Positions 35,183-46,053 of a stretch of 64,000 nucleotides of DNA are shown in pieces; the stretch's first letter is position 1; each line of letters begins with the position of its first letter. Source of the stretch: Acridotheres tristis (Eukaryota; Chordata; Aves; Passeriformes; Sturnidae); NCBI GenBank assembly GCA_037013685.1, contig CM072898.1, positions 1,736,001 to 1,800,000 on the forward strand, given 5' to 3'. The notes beneath the pieces were generated by a model that worked only from the letters and a program-made list of their open reading frames with translations, was not told the origin of the DNA and searched no databases. A program made the translations under genes and the position numbers.

Positions 35183-38100
35183 TAATTCACCACTTAACTG
35201 TAACTGTAAATGGCAGCATTTCTAAAAACAATGGTACAAAGGGCTGTTCTGCACTCCCTACTCACTTCCTTCAGTGGAGATTTCACCCAAGTAAGGAGTG
35301 TAGAATTACTTTCCAAAAGTTAGCACCTTATCATATTGCAGCAAGCATGATAAGATAAATGCTAGCATTTTAGCTAGTTTTGTTGAATTCTGGTCTTAGA
35401 GAATACTTAGATTCCAGAAGTAGGGAATAGGCAGCAAGCAGGTGTTTTAGCCAGGGCAGTTTTCAGCGAGGTTAAAGAAGGGTGTTGTGTAAAGAAGTGT
35501 CAGGCCAGCTCTCCATCCTACAGGGTCCCACAGTCATCCAAAGACTAATTATTTAGCCTGTTCAAGAAATAACAGCAAGCAGCTGATGTAAAACCCATGG
35601 TACAGAGGATTGTATCCAAAAGATTGGCATGTGCAGGGTCAGCAGTTGCAGCCCTCTGTAATTGCTGGCTGTGTAGCCATGGCTTCAAAATGCATTCCTA
35701 TCAACTGGACCATTTGGCACTTACTAAAGAATTCATCTTTCAAACCTGTTTTTTGTTCAGTAGGGTTCTATGCAAAAGTACACTTGTCTTTATACTGCTC
35801 GTTTTATCCAAGACTTCATTTGTTCATGATTGTATGTTGAGACATTATTAAAGAGAGGCACGGTGGTTTGGTATTACCTTTTCAGCTTTGTGTTCTTTTC
35901 GAGATTAGTTTTGAACTGATTATGGTGATTGTCTTCATTGGAAAACAAAGTGCAGCATGGCAGGAACAGTAATTTAGAGAGTCAGACCATGAAACACCAG
36001 TGTTTACAACAAGTATTAGCTGTACATACAATGTACACACTTTCATGTTTTGCATAAGCTTTTACAGTACCCTCAGACCTCTGGGGAGAAATATATGTCT
36101 TCCATATAGGAAGTTAGATGAATCTTTTTTTATGGTTTGTTTTCTACCATGTGTTGATGTTTTACATGCAAATCACACATCTGTATGTCAAAAAAATTCC
36201 TTGCATTCTCATGAGAATTGACCCAGCCTTCCTGAAGCCGCAATTTATCATTGCTGTCTTTAACAGTATTCAAAGTTACAATAAAATAAAATTCTTCAGC
36301 TCCAGAGGAAGTAGAAATACCAGACTGGATTCTTGGCATGTGTAAATTGGGACATTTCCATGCCAGTTCTCAACACTTGAGAATCTGCCTGATCCATTCG
36401 GAAATGATCCCGTGTTAAATTCAGCATGCAGACTGATGGGATGACTTATTTGGCAACACCATTGCAGTTTAGTTTCTTATGCTCCATTGACTTTTTGAAA
36501 GCCATTTGTGGTGCTCTTGAAAAGCACAAAGAGCATCCAATAGCCACTAATTCCTAAGTGGAATAATTAACTCCCTTAACTTTTTGATAGTCTGGAATTT
36601 CCTTATGGGGAAAGGTGGGGGCAGGGGAACAGGAAAAATTCCTGAGAACCATTTTTTCTGTAAGGAACAAAAGGGATGCTTTCCTGAACTTCTGCCAGAC
36701 TTCCATTGGCCTAGATTAACCTGTCCTACTGAAGGCTCCATTTTGTAGTTAATATGTATCAGTTTATAATTCACATGTTTAATGTGAATGCCAGGATTTG
36801 AAGGAACTACAGTGCAATCAGTGCCCCATTTCTGCACTGTGGTCCAGGAGGCCTGGCCTGCAGATGAGAGGCCAGGAGTGCACGTGCATTTCTGTCTGCA
36901 TTTGCAGACACTCCCTCTGTGCCCAGGGTCAGCAGCTCAGCCTCAGGAGGAACTGGAACTACATGTGCCAGCAAATGTTGGAGAAAGGGGAAAAAATGTC
37001 TTAAACTGGATTGTATGACAAGGTCAATTCCTTCAGGTTATTAAAAACGTGGAGGGTGCCAGAGCTTCAGGATAAACTTTCAGCATCAGCTGCAATGGAA
37101 TGTTTTTTCCATTGTGGGAGGGTGCTTTGGACCACATTTAGCTTTGAGGCATTTTCACTTACATGTCTTTACAATATATGTTAAGGGACCCAGATTAAGA
37201 AAAGATCATTAAAATACATAGAGAAGGTTTGGGTCTGTTCCTGGGGACAAATACCAGTTACTTGCTGAACTGGAAAAATGCTTTGCTCTACCAGTAGAGA
37301 AGCACAACCTTCATAGTGACAGTGGACAGAGCTGGAGGTGACTTACTCTGGCAATCAGCCCAGTGCTCAGCCAGCACCTTCCTGGACACTTGCATCCATC
37401 AGGGGCAGGTTTAAATTTCCAACATCTTTCCAAGGGCCAGCACATTTTCAAACATGTACATACCACACCATTTCTTTGGTGTTTTTTTTTTCAAAACAAT
37501 CATCCTGTAGAACAGAATATGTAATTTCATTTCACATGCTGATTTTTCAGCCTCTTGTAGTTCTGTGCAGTTCTGATCTGTTAAGTGTCATCATGGTAAA
37601 AATTCTGAAAGGTAATATGTCAATACAGAATAAGCAATTTGTTTAAAACCAGAAAGCAGCAGTTGTTGTTTTAGTATTTTCTATAGACAGATGCATTCCA
37701 TTACTGTATTATCAAGTACAGCTTTGCTTTTCCAGCATTTACTATAAAAACTGGGTCTTGAGTGAGATTTGCCAGGTTTGGTTGGGGTTTTTTTTCAAAA
37801 ACCCTAAAATAATGATGTGCTGTACTCTTTAGTGCTATTGACAGTTTCTGCACATTTTCCCTCCTGCCTGGGGAATTATGTAAATGAGAAATCTCATTTT
37901 AATGATTTTCTTACAGAATATTCTTACGTTAAATCAGTTCAACACAGATGAAAACTTCCTAAGTTCATCTTACAGTGCAACGATTGTTCTTCAGAAGCCT
38001 TTACTGTACTTTCAAAATATTTCCATGAAGGTACAGCAATAACAATCTGTTCTCATTTGTATCAGGCCCCTTCCCATGTAGGAAGGGAATCTTCCCAAGC

Positions 38101-38866
38101 CCCCCCAGCTCAAGATGGTGTGGGCACTGCAGGGTCCCTCGTCCATGGGAGGACATGTTCCAAAGAAAGGACCAAAATAATAATTTGAAAACATAATGCA
38201 CTCAGAGAATTGAGCTTACAGAGAGGTGTTTGTTTGGGTTTCTTTTTTCCTTTTACTTGTGTGCACGTGTGTGTATATATTTTGTAAGGTGGAGCTTCAA
38301 AAGGAGAACGTGGTTAGAGGAACTCTTTAAGACCAGAAATTCCAGAGTAGTAAAGTAAACCAAAGCTCTAAAGGAAACAAAAGCTGCTTTCTTGTGTTTC
38401 AAGAAAAGTTTAAAAGTTTGTGATTCATCCTGTAACTAATGCCGTAACTAGAGTATATAATTTGACTTAAATTAAGTTTTCATTTAAAAAATATTTTCAT
38501 TTTCTTTAAAAGAATATAGTTTTCTTCCAAGAACTTGGACCAACATTGATTTTTATTTTGTAGGAAATATATGAATTCCCAGTTTGTATATCATGTAACT
38601 AGTTTACATGCTGAAAATATACATTAGTTAACTATTTTTGTATATATATATCCTTGTAAAACCTTTCCATGTGCTTCTGTCTTTTAGTCTTTAGAATTTC
38701 TTGTGGTTTTGTGTTTCAGTGTTTGATTCCCTTGATTGTTGAAGAAAAAAATTGGGAAATGTAGATTTATTTATCTAAAGAAGAAGCTACTTGCTATCAT
38801 CTTAAGTTATTTAATATTAAAGTCAGAAGTTTCATTTAACCTTAGATGCTATAATCTGCTTTTTTC

Positions 38867-38872
38867 AATAAA
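38867..38872 (+). terminator. WTIP: poly(A) signal, likely distal WTIP 3' end
   Basis: A canonical AATAAA is followed within 10-40 bases by a T- and GT-rich element (GTAGTTATCTCTGGTTTTGTCG). This is the usual layout for cleavage and polyadenylation, and cleavage would be expected near 38885-38895. It is the best-placed signal downstream of the WTIP stop codon. Confidence 0.55.
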
Positions 38873-40267
38873 GACATTTTGTAGTTATCTCTGGTTTTGT
38901 CGTCTGTTGCATGGAAGTATTTTATTTTTATTCAATCTAGGTGGGCATCAAAACAGTTTTCAGGAACCCTTGTATTGCCTACAGAAATGCCTAACTGATA
39001 TTAATTGATTGCAGCTGCATTCATGAAAGATTTTGGTCCTCTCGTGCAAGTGTTACTAATTAAAGTCTAAAATATGCCCACAGCTAAAGTTCTGCAGCTG
39101 CACTTAGAAAAGAATTTAGTCACTCTGGCACTTTTTAATTAAGCTTTAACCAGTTTGGCTAGTTCACATATCGGACAGTCAGTATTGAGGAACACTTCTT
39201 TTCAAAACTCTCATTATATTTTGGAGTGTTCCACAAGAGAAGTATTTGCCTGGGCTGTGAACTGAGATAGCTTGAAGCACTTGGGCCTTGGTTTGGGGAA
39301 TTTTCTTTATATTCTAAGTCACAGTAATGCAGAAACTGTGGCCAGAGCTCTGATAGGATCAAAGAGATGCACGTGTATCTCTTTTGCCTTTCTGAAACAT
39401 TTTGCCACTTTTCCTGTCTCCAGTTTTATGGCACAGATGGAGCTTGGTCACATTTACCTTCCTCACCTGGCAGCTCTGCAGGAGCAGCTGTGTCTGTCAG
39501 GCAGAACGTGCCCTGGTGTCTTGTCTCCAGCTGCCCAGGGGAGAGGACAACAGCCAGTTCCTTCCTTGTTTCCCCGTGTTCAGTGCCTTCCTTTGCACCA
39601 GGCTGGGCACTCTGCTCTCCTGGTGAGTGTTCCCTGCAGTGCCTGGCAGACAGCAAACCCTCACAAGCTGCTCTTTGGGTGTGCGGCCACCCTCCCATCA
39701 GAGGGGCCTCTGCAGCTCTGCCACCCTGGCTTGGCAAAGCCCAAATGGCTTCACAGCTGGAAAAGAGACTTCTTGGAGGTTCTGCCACAATGGCTATTTT
39801 GGCAAATTTTTCTTCTGCACAGTCAGAATGGAAAGAGTTACAGATGCCACAATTGTTTTAAGGACACAGTCTGCACTTTGGTGCTTTGAAACAGATGTAC
39901 CATACTTCTGTAGGGCCTTCACATACATTCTATTTTCTCATTATTTTCAAAAATTCATTCAAAATGAGCAATCCATGCCCTCCTTGAAGGAAAAAATAAA
40001 AGGCACAAAGACTGGCCAACTCAAAGCATTTTTACAGGGCCTTACTACATGGTGACACAAATGTACTTAATAAAAATCTGTGACATCTTAATGCAGCAGG
40101 AATTTATACCAACTCATAATCAGCCTGAGAAGAACAGAGTTCTTAAAGATCTTAACTGTTCCATGTGGGCCTCTGTGCAGAAAGCACATTCTGGAAAAAT
40201 GAACATTCATTCATGGCAGGATGGGTGTGAGTCAGGCCCCAGTTCCCAGGAGAGCACACCAAAGGCT

Positions 40268-40872
40268 GCCCTGTGCTGTGTCCCTGCCCTGTGCTGTGTC
40301 CCTGCCCTGTGCTGTGTCCCTGTCCTGTGCTCTCCCTGCCCTGTGCTCTGTCCCTGCCCTGTGCTGTGTCCCTGTCCTGTGCTGTGTCCCTGCCCTGTGC
40401 TGTGTCCCTGCCCTGTGCTCTCCCTGCCCTGTGCTGTGTCCCTGCCCTGTGCTCTGTCCCTGTCCTGTGCTCTCCCTGCCCTGTGCTGTGTCCCTGTCCT
40501 GTGCTCTGTCCCTGCCCTGTGCTCTCCCTGCCCTGTGCTCTGTCCCTGCCCTGTGCTCTGTCCCTGCCCTGTGCTCTGTCCCTGTCCTGTGCTCTGTCCC
40601 TGTCCTGTGCTGTGTCCCTGTCCTGTGCTCTCCCTGCCCTGTGCTTTGTCCCTGCCCTGTGCTGTGTCCCTGCCCTGTGCTCTGTCCCTGCCCTGTGCTG
40701 TGTCCCTGTCCTGTGCTCTCCCTGCCCTGTGCTCTCCCTGCCCTGTGCTGTGTCCCTGCCCTGTGCTCTGTCCCTGCCCTGTGCTCTGTCCCTGCTGTCC
40801 TGTGCTGTGTCCCTGCCCTGTGCTCTGTCCCTGCTGTCCTGTGCTCTCCCTGCCCTGTGCTCTGTCCCTGCC
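40268..40872. repeat. CCCTG-rich minisatellite, about 34 copies of 16-21 bp
   Basis: Roughly 605 bp is built of units like CCCTGCCCTGTGCTGTGT (18 bp), with variants CTCTGT, GTCCTG, a 2-bp shorter CTCTCC form and a CTGCTGTCC insertion form. I counted 34 CTGTGCT cores. No unit contains a stop codon in most frames, so ORFs of 230-349 codons appear on both strands. These are artefacts. The complementary strand has GGG runs at short spacing. Confidence 0.95.
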
Positions 40873-41195
40873 ATGGCAGCCAGGCCCCAGCCCGTGTGTT
40901 CTGGCACTGTTGAATCCCATGGCTGCTCAAGGTGTTGTGCAGTTGATTTGGGAGGGCTTGGCCAGCCCTGCTTTTCCACCTCACCAGCAATCCCCAGAGC
41001 TGCACCCCTCCCCTTGCAGCTACTGCATAAAACAAGGATTCTGCCAGGTCATGCCAGGACTGACCCAGAGACATTTGGCTAATTATGGAAACTGTTAGGA
41101 ATATGTGAACTAGGCTGGTGAGGCTGTCTCCAGTCCCCCAGTTCATAAACTCAAAATAAATGAGGCTGGGCAAGATGTCACGTGATGAAACACCT

Positions 41196-41222
41196 CACCA
41201 TCAACATGCACACACACACACA
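41196..41222. repeat. (CA)n microsatellite next to CR1 3' end
   Basis: A short CA run near 41206-41222 abuts the 3' end of the CR1 fragment that follows. Confidence 0.6.
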
Positions 41223-41241
41223 AAGTAAAACGTGTGTACAT

Positions 41242-42030
41242 AAATCATGGAATTGTTTAGGTTTGCAAAGGCCTCTAAGATCATTGAGTCCAACCATTAA
41301 CCCAACATAGCCAAGACCACCACTAACCCATGTGCCTGAATGCCACATCCACACATCTGTTATATCCACCAGGGATAATTATGCCAATGCTTGACAACCT
41401 GATCTGTGGAAACATTTTCGCTACTATCCTACCTAAACCTCATTTGGCACAACTTGAGGCCATTTCCTCTCCTCCTGTCCCTGTTCCCTGGGAGCAGAGC
41501 CCGACCCCCCTGGCTGTCCCCTCCTGTCAGGGAGTTGTGCAGAGCCACAAGGGCCCCCCTGAGCCTCCTTTTCTCCAGGCTGAGCCCCTTTCCAGGTGCT
41601 CCAGCCCCGTTCCCTTCCCTGGACACCCTCCAGCCCCTCCAGGTCTTTCCTGTAGTGAGGGGCCCACAGCTGAACACAGCACTCAGGGTGTGGCCTCAGC
41701 AGTGCCAGGTACAGGGTGACAATCAGTGCCCTGATGCTCACCTGGGCAGTCTGGGCTCATGTTCAGCTACTGTCACCAGCACCCCCAGGGCCTTTCCCAC
41801 TGTGCAGATTTCCAGCCCCTCTGCCTCAGCTTGTTGTTCTGCAGGGGGTGGCTGTGACCCAAGGACAGGACCAGCATTTGACCTTGTTGGCCCTCAGCCC
41901 GATGGCCTCAGCCCGTCCATCCTACCTGTCCTGACCCCTCAGCAGAGCCTCCGACTCTCCAGTAGCTCAACACTCCCACCCAACCTGATATTATCATTGG
42001 ACTCAGCCGAATTTGTTAAAACTATGATCC
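41242..42030 (-). mobile_element. CR1 LINE fragment, 3' end at left
   Basis: Read on the minus strand, this ends with GGTTGGACTCAATGATCTTA and then AATTCCATGATT, the typical CR1 3' terminus. Upstream of that it carries decayed reverse-transcriptase ORF sequence. A minus-strand frame at 41429-41677 includes [18 protein letters not shown] and RRRGNGLKL, both recognisable CR1 ORF2 C-terminal motifs. Stops and frameshifts break the frame. CR1 is the dominant bird LINE and integrates mostly as 5'-truncated copies like this one. Confidence 0.9.
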
Positions 42031-42985
42031 CAGTTGGTGCAACAGGCCTCATGCCTGGGGCAACTTGCAGATAAGAAAATTTGAAGGAGGAACTACTAAG
42101 CAAGATCTGGAAATAGTGAGCAAGAGCTACTTGGACATGGAGTAGGAGACATCAGTCTTCTCTGGGTGTCTAAGCTGGACATGAAAAAATGTCACCCTCT
42201 AAACACAGGGCATTGGTTTCTGGAATAAATTGCAGGTCAGTCACCACTACTGGGCTCAGCAGCAACTGATTTAAGTATTTTAAAAGCTAGGGGGTTCACC
42301 ATAACTTCTGATAAAACTCTGGAAGACAAAAAAATATTCTCTTCCTGTTCAGAATTCATTTGAGATCCTATCATAGTGCTCGATACAATTCCCACCATCT
42401 CTTAACACTTTTGAGACAACAAACCCAAGTTCCCGTGTTGTTTAAGAACACGTATTAAGAACTAGCTCATGTCTGCAGTCCCTGTGCTGTCACTTCTGTC
42501 CCGTCTGAAGACAATACACAACACTGGAGAGCATAAATCACTGCGCTCACACGAAGAGCAAAGGAGAAGGGCAAACTGAAAACTGTAGAAAAAGTAAGAA
42601 ACCATGAGGAGATCTGGTGTGCCAGAAGTGATAAAGTATCTATCCAGCAACACATTTAAGAACAAATTCTTCAAGGTTTGCATGACAGCTGAAAAAAGAA
42701 ATCCTCAAACCCCCTCATTTGTATGTACATGTCTGGGAAGCCATCACCTTGAACAAGGTCTGCTTTGCTTAGTGACAGTAATTCAAGTGCTTAAGTGGAC
42801 TATCCAAAAGAAAAAACACGTTCATTAAAAATTTGGCACATTTAAACTATTGCAGGAATGTTAAAGCCAACTGATCAGTTAATTACTGGCTGCTCTGGCA
42901 AGGCAAGTGAAAGCCAGAGACAGCCTCAGTGCCTCCAGCACAGGAAGGGAATGGTGACAGCACAGCTCCCAGATGGTGTCAGCAG

Positions 42986-43040
42986 CCTGGCACTGCTGAC
43001 CCTGGCACTGCTGACCCTGGCACTGCTGACCCTGGCACTG
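42986..43040. repeat. 15-bp tandem repeat, 3.7 copies
   Basis: CCTGGCACTGCTGAC is repeated exactly at 42986, 43001 and 43016, with a partial fourth copy to 43040. Confidence 0.92.
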
Positions 43041-44213
43041 TGCTGGGTCCTGCTGCCTGAGAGTCCTCAAGGCCATTGGGACAGGAGAGGAAATCACTAG
43101 ATCAAGCTGTGTCTTTTAGCATCTCAGGTTTGCAGCTGAAAACTTCCTGAGTCAAACGCAACAAGCATATCAGAGGGAAATAAAGCAGTGATAAATTCTG
43201 CTCTGTGAGGGTCAGGTATCGTGGGGCTCTGGTCTCACCTCAGTTTCTTGATCTGAAGTTTTCAAAGCTCACACACTATGGACGGATACACAACAGAGTA
43301 GGGCTGTAAATTAAAATGGCCTGTGTGGCAGGGTGCAGTGCCAAGGAAAGAATAACAAGAGTTTTCTGCAGTACCTGTGAGCCACATGTTTAACTGCACT
43401 TACCTGTATCAGTGGATATGGCTCCACTTTTTTTTCACAGAGCTTCTTCAGTGAGGCAAAAAAAGGGGCTGGTGTCCTGCATCAGGCATTGCTGCCTGTC
43501 TCCCACAAGAATGCTGATGACATTCCTCCACACATTGCTGTGCCTGGGCTCACCTGGGAGTTCATCCTTTTTCTCGCTTCTTCCTGGGCACAAGGTCACT
43601 GTCACATGTGAATCCTTTTGTAAAAACGGCACGTCTTGGTCCAACAAACATTATGGTCACTTTAGACACATTCTACTGCTTCTAGTGACGTCTTATCTCG
43701 TGGAATAATTCATTTGCTACCTACATTCCTCACCCATAAAAGCTACAACTGCAGTTTATTTGGCTCATTGTTCTTTTATCACCCCAGTATACTGCAGTTA
43801 ATGGTAAAACTGACAGACATGCAACTGTATTTAGACCTGCCTTTACTTGGCTGTAAATGTTATTTCATTCTCTGTTTAAAAGAAAATATTTGTAAACTTT
43901 TTTAAAAATTACCTACTCTCCTTGCAATCAGCTGCTAGCTGCTCACCTACCCACAGCACATTTTCAAATCTCTAGATAAAAATTTATTTTTTAAAGCCAG
44001 AAACCCCTATTTTTAATGAATGTACTGCTAGTTAATATATAACTGGCCAATCATTTTCTAGAAGCCCCATCAGAATGGGGAAAATTTACAAAAATGTCTG
44101 TATAGAAGAGTTCATGAATGCCCCTGAAAAGAAGCAGAAGTCCTTAAAAATGTACAATTCAAACAGAATCAGAAAAGAAGGAAGGTGGAGCAAGACAAAG
44201 TTTTCTTTTTTGG

Positions 44214-44320
44214 ATAAGGCCTTGAGCAACCTTGATGTAGTGGGAGGTGTCCCTGCACATGGCAGGGGGCTGGGACTGGATCCTTAAAGTCTATTCCAAC
44301 TCCTAACATTCTGTGATTCT
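44214..44320 (+). mobile_element. short CR1 LINE 3' fragment
   Basis: The stretch contains CTTGAGCAACCTTGATGTAG, GTGGGAGGTGTCCCTGCACA and TGGCAGGGGGCTGGGACTGG, and ends ATTCTGTGATTCT. This is the standard CR1 3' terminal sequence in sense orientation. Only the last 110 bases or so survive, with modest divergence. Confidence 0.85.
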
Positions 44321-46034
44321 CATTTCATTCTGCAACATACAGAAGAAAACCTGCTAAACTGATGGCTCTGGCAGCCACAAGGCAATGCTTTGATAAAGCA
44401 TGATGGATTTCAGGGTATAATTTAGCTGATTTTTTTTCCTGCATTAATCACAATATCTTCAGAGGTGAAATATTTTCCTTTGCTGATGAGCCAAAAGATA
44501 AGGTGAAGTTAGGCAGCTACTGCACTGCAGTCAGTGATTTCCATATCACCTTTCCCAAAAGTTTTATGGCTTTATTGGCACCCAGGTCCAAGGATCTCCT
44601 GCAGCAGGAATTTGCTTGCAGACTTAGCAGGCACAGTCAGGGAGGACAGAGGAGGAGGTACCAAAGGTTTTCCTTGAGCTGCATCTTCAGCTGCAGCGCT
44701 GTGGGTGCAGCCCCAAAGCGAGCAGCACTCTGTGGAGAGGTTGCTGCAGAGGCTCAGCAGTGAAACAGGAGAGACAGCGAGCCCAGCTGGGTGTGACGTG
44801 CCAGCTGCCCCTGTTTGTGAAGAACAGCAAAGCTCTCTTGATGTGGTGCATCTCTGCGTGCTTTGTCCAAAATCTGGGCAGTTTAATATCACTGCATGTT
44901 GTCCTGTGCATCTGCTCGTGAAGAGGGCAAAGGTTTTGTTTGTCCTTACAGCACCTCCCACCTCAAAAAAGCCCCAATCCCATATATATGAACTCACTGT
45001 AAATACTGTACTCAATATATGCAACTAAAACATCCACATGTAGAGGTGTAAGCGGGCTGAAGGGCTGTTGTGTGCAAAGTTCTCCTTTTTAGAGGGAAGC
45101 TGGTCACATCAGATTCACTGACAAAGGGTTACAGACTATTTTACATGTTTCCCAATATGACTCCTTATGGGCAGATGATAACACCACTTCCAGGTACATT
45201 TCCTCTCACTGGATGACAGTAGTTACTCCTCACTCCCTCTCCAGCTGAAGTCTACCAAATATCCTGTTTTACCAGGAGGAAATTCCTCCTGTCTGAGTTG
45301 CAGATCCACACCCAAGGACAGGCAGCAGAGGCAATGCCCACTATGGCCATGGCAGGGCACAGCCTGGGGCAAGGCCATGGCCAAAGATGGGGACCAGACT
45401 GCAGTGCTGCTTTGGGGGTTGCTTCTGGATGCTGCCCCACAGCCTCCCCAGCAGAGCACAGCAAGATGAACTCTCCTGGGGTTTGCTGTGTTTGGGTCTC
45501 AGGTGGAAGAAAAAAGCTGCAGCATGTAGAACTAAATAAAGGTGGACAAAAGGTGGGAGAACCAGAGGTGACCCGGCCAGGGGCTGGACTGAAGAGCAGT
45601 TGGTCATTGCTCAGCCTCCTGCATGGTGCCAAGTGCACCAACTTTGAAGGACACGGGAGTGTCACCGAGGACCTTTTCCAGCAGAAATACCAAAGTTATT
45701 TCAAAGCAGATACCCTTGAGGAGCATCCTTTGTCCTCCCAGTGCTTCCTGGTGTGCCCAGCAGGGTCAACTACCAAAGTGAGCACTAGAAAGGCAAGAAC
45801 AGCACCTCCAGTTCCTCTCCTCCTCCTCTGCCAAAATGGCTAGAAGCTGAGGGCCAGAGCAAGAGCTCCTCAAGCCCTTGTGCTTGAGAGGTCAACAATG
45901 GTTACCTGGGACAGGGAGGAGAACAGCAATGGATACCTGGGACAGGGGAAAGAGCCTCCTGCTGTGCTGGGAACTGCACTGAGCTCCATTGAGTCCCACA
46001 GCAGCAAGGCCACGCTTAACTGTGGAGCTATCTC

Positions 46035-46053
46035 TTTTTTTTTTTTTTTTTTT
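46035..46053. repeat. poly(T) tract
   Basis: About 19 consecutive T, followed by a further T-rich stretch to 46061. It is a plain homopolymer, and no attached retrocopy was recognised. Confidence 0.85.

Larger units (their letters stand above)
34973..38890 (+). other. WTIP: probable WTIP 3' UTR
   Basis: About 3.9 kb of AT-rich DNA with no supported ORF follows the WTIP stop codon. It has several poly(A) signals: AATAAA at 35177-35182, 36280-36285 and 36285-36290, and a last one at 38867-38872. Four TGTANATA motifs (Pumilio recognition type) lie at 35124, 36021, 38272 and 38639. The last signal has the best downstream context, a T/GT-rich run to about 38915. The true 3' end, and whether nearer signals are also used, cannot be told from sequence alone. 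Confidence 0.6.

Noticed and set aside
40049..41173. Very long ORFs (up to 349 codons) on both strands
   Set aside because: They coincide with the CCCTG minisatellite, consist of the repeated unit in several frames at once, and have no splice or promoter context. The repeat simply lacks stop codons.
41429..41677. 82-codon minus-strand ORF with LINE motifs
   Set aside because: Not a host gene. It is the decayed C-terminal part of CR1 reverse-transcriptase ORF inside the CR1 fragment, with stops and frameshifts on either side.
45273..45291. 19-bp perfect palindrome CAGGAGGAAATTCCTCCTG
   Set aside because: Nine-bp arms of this kind occur by chance in tens of kilobases, and nothing around it suggests function.
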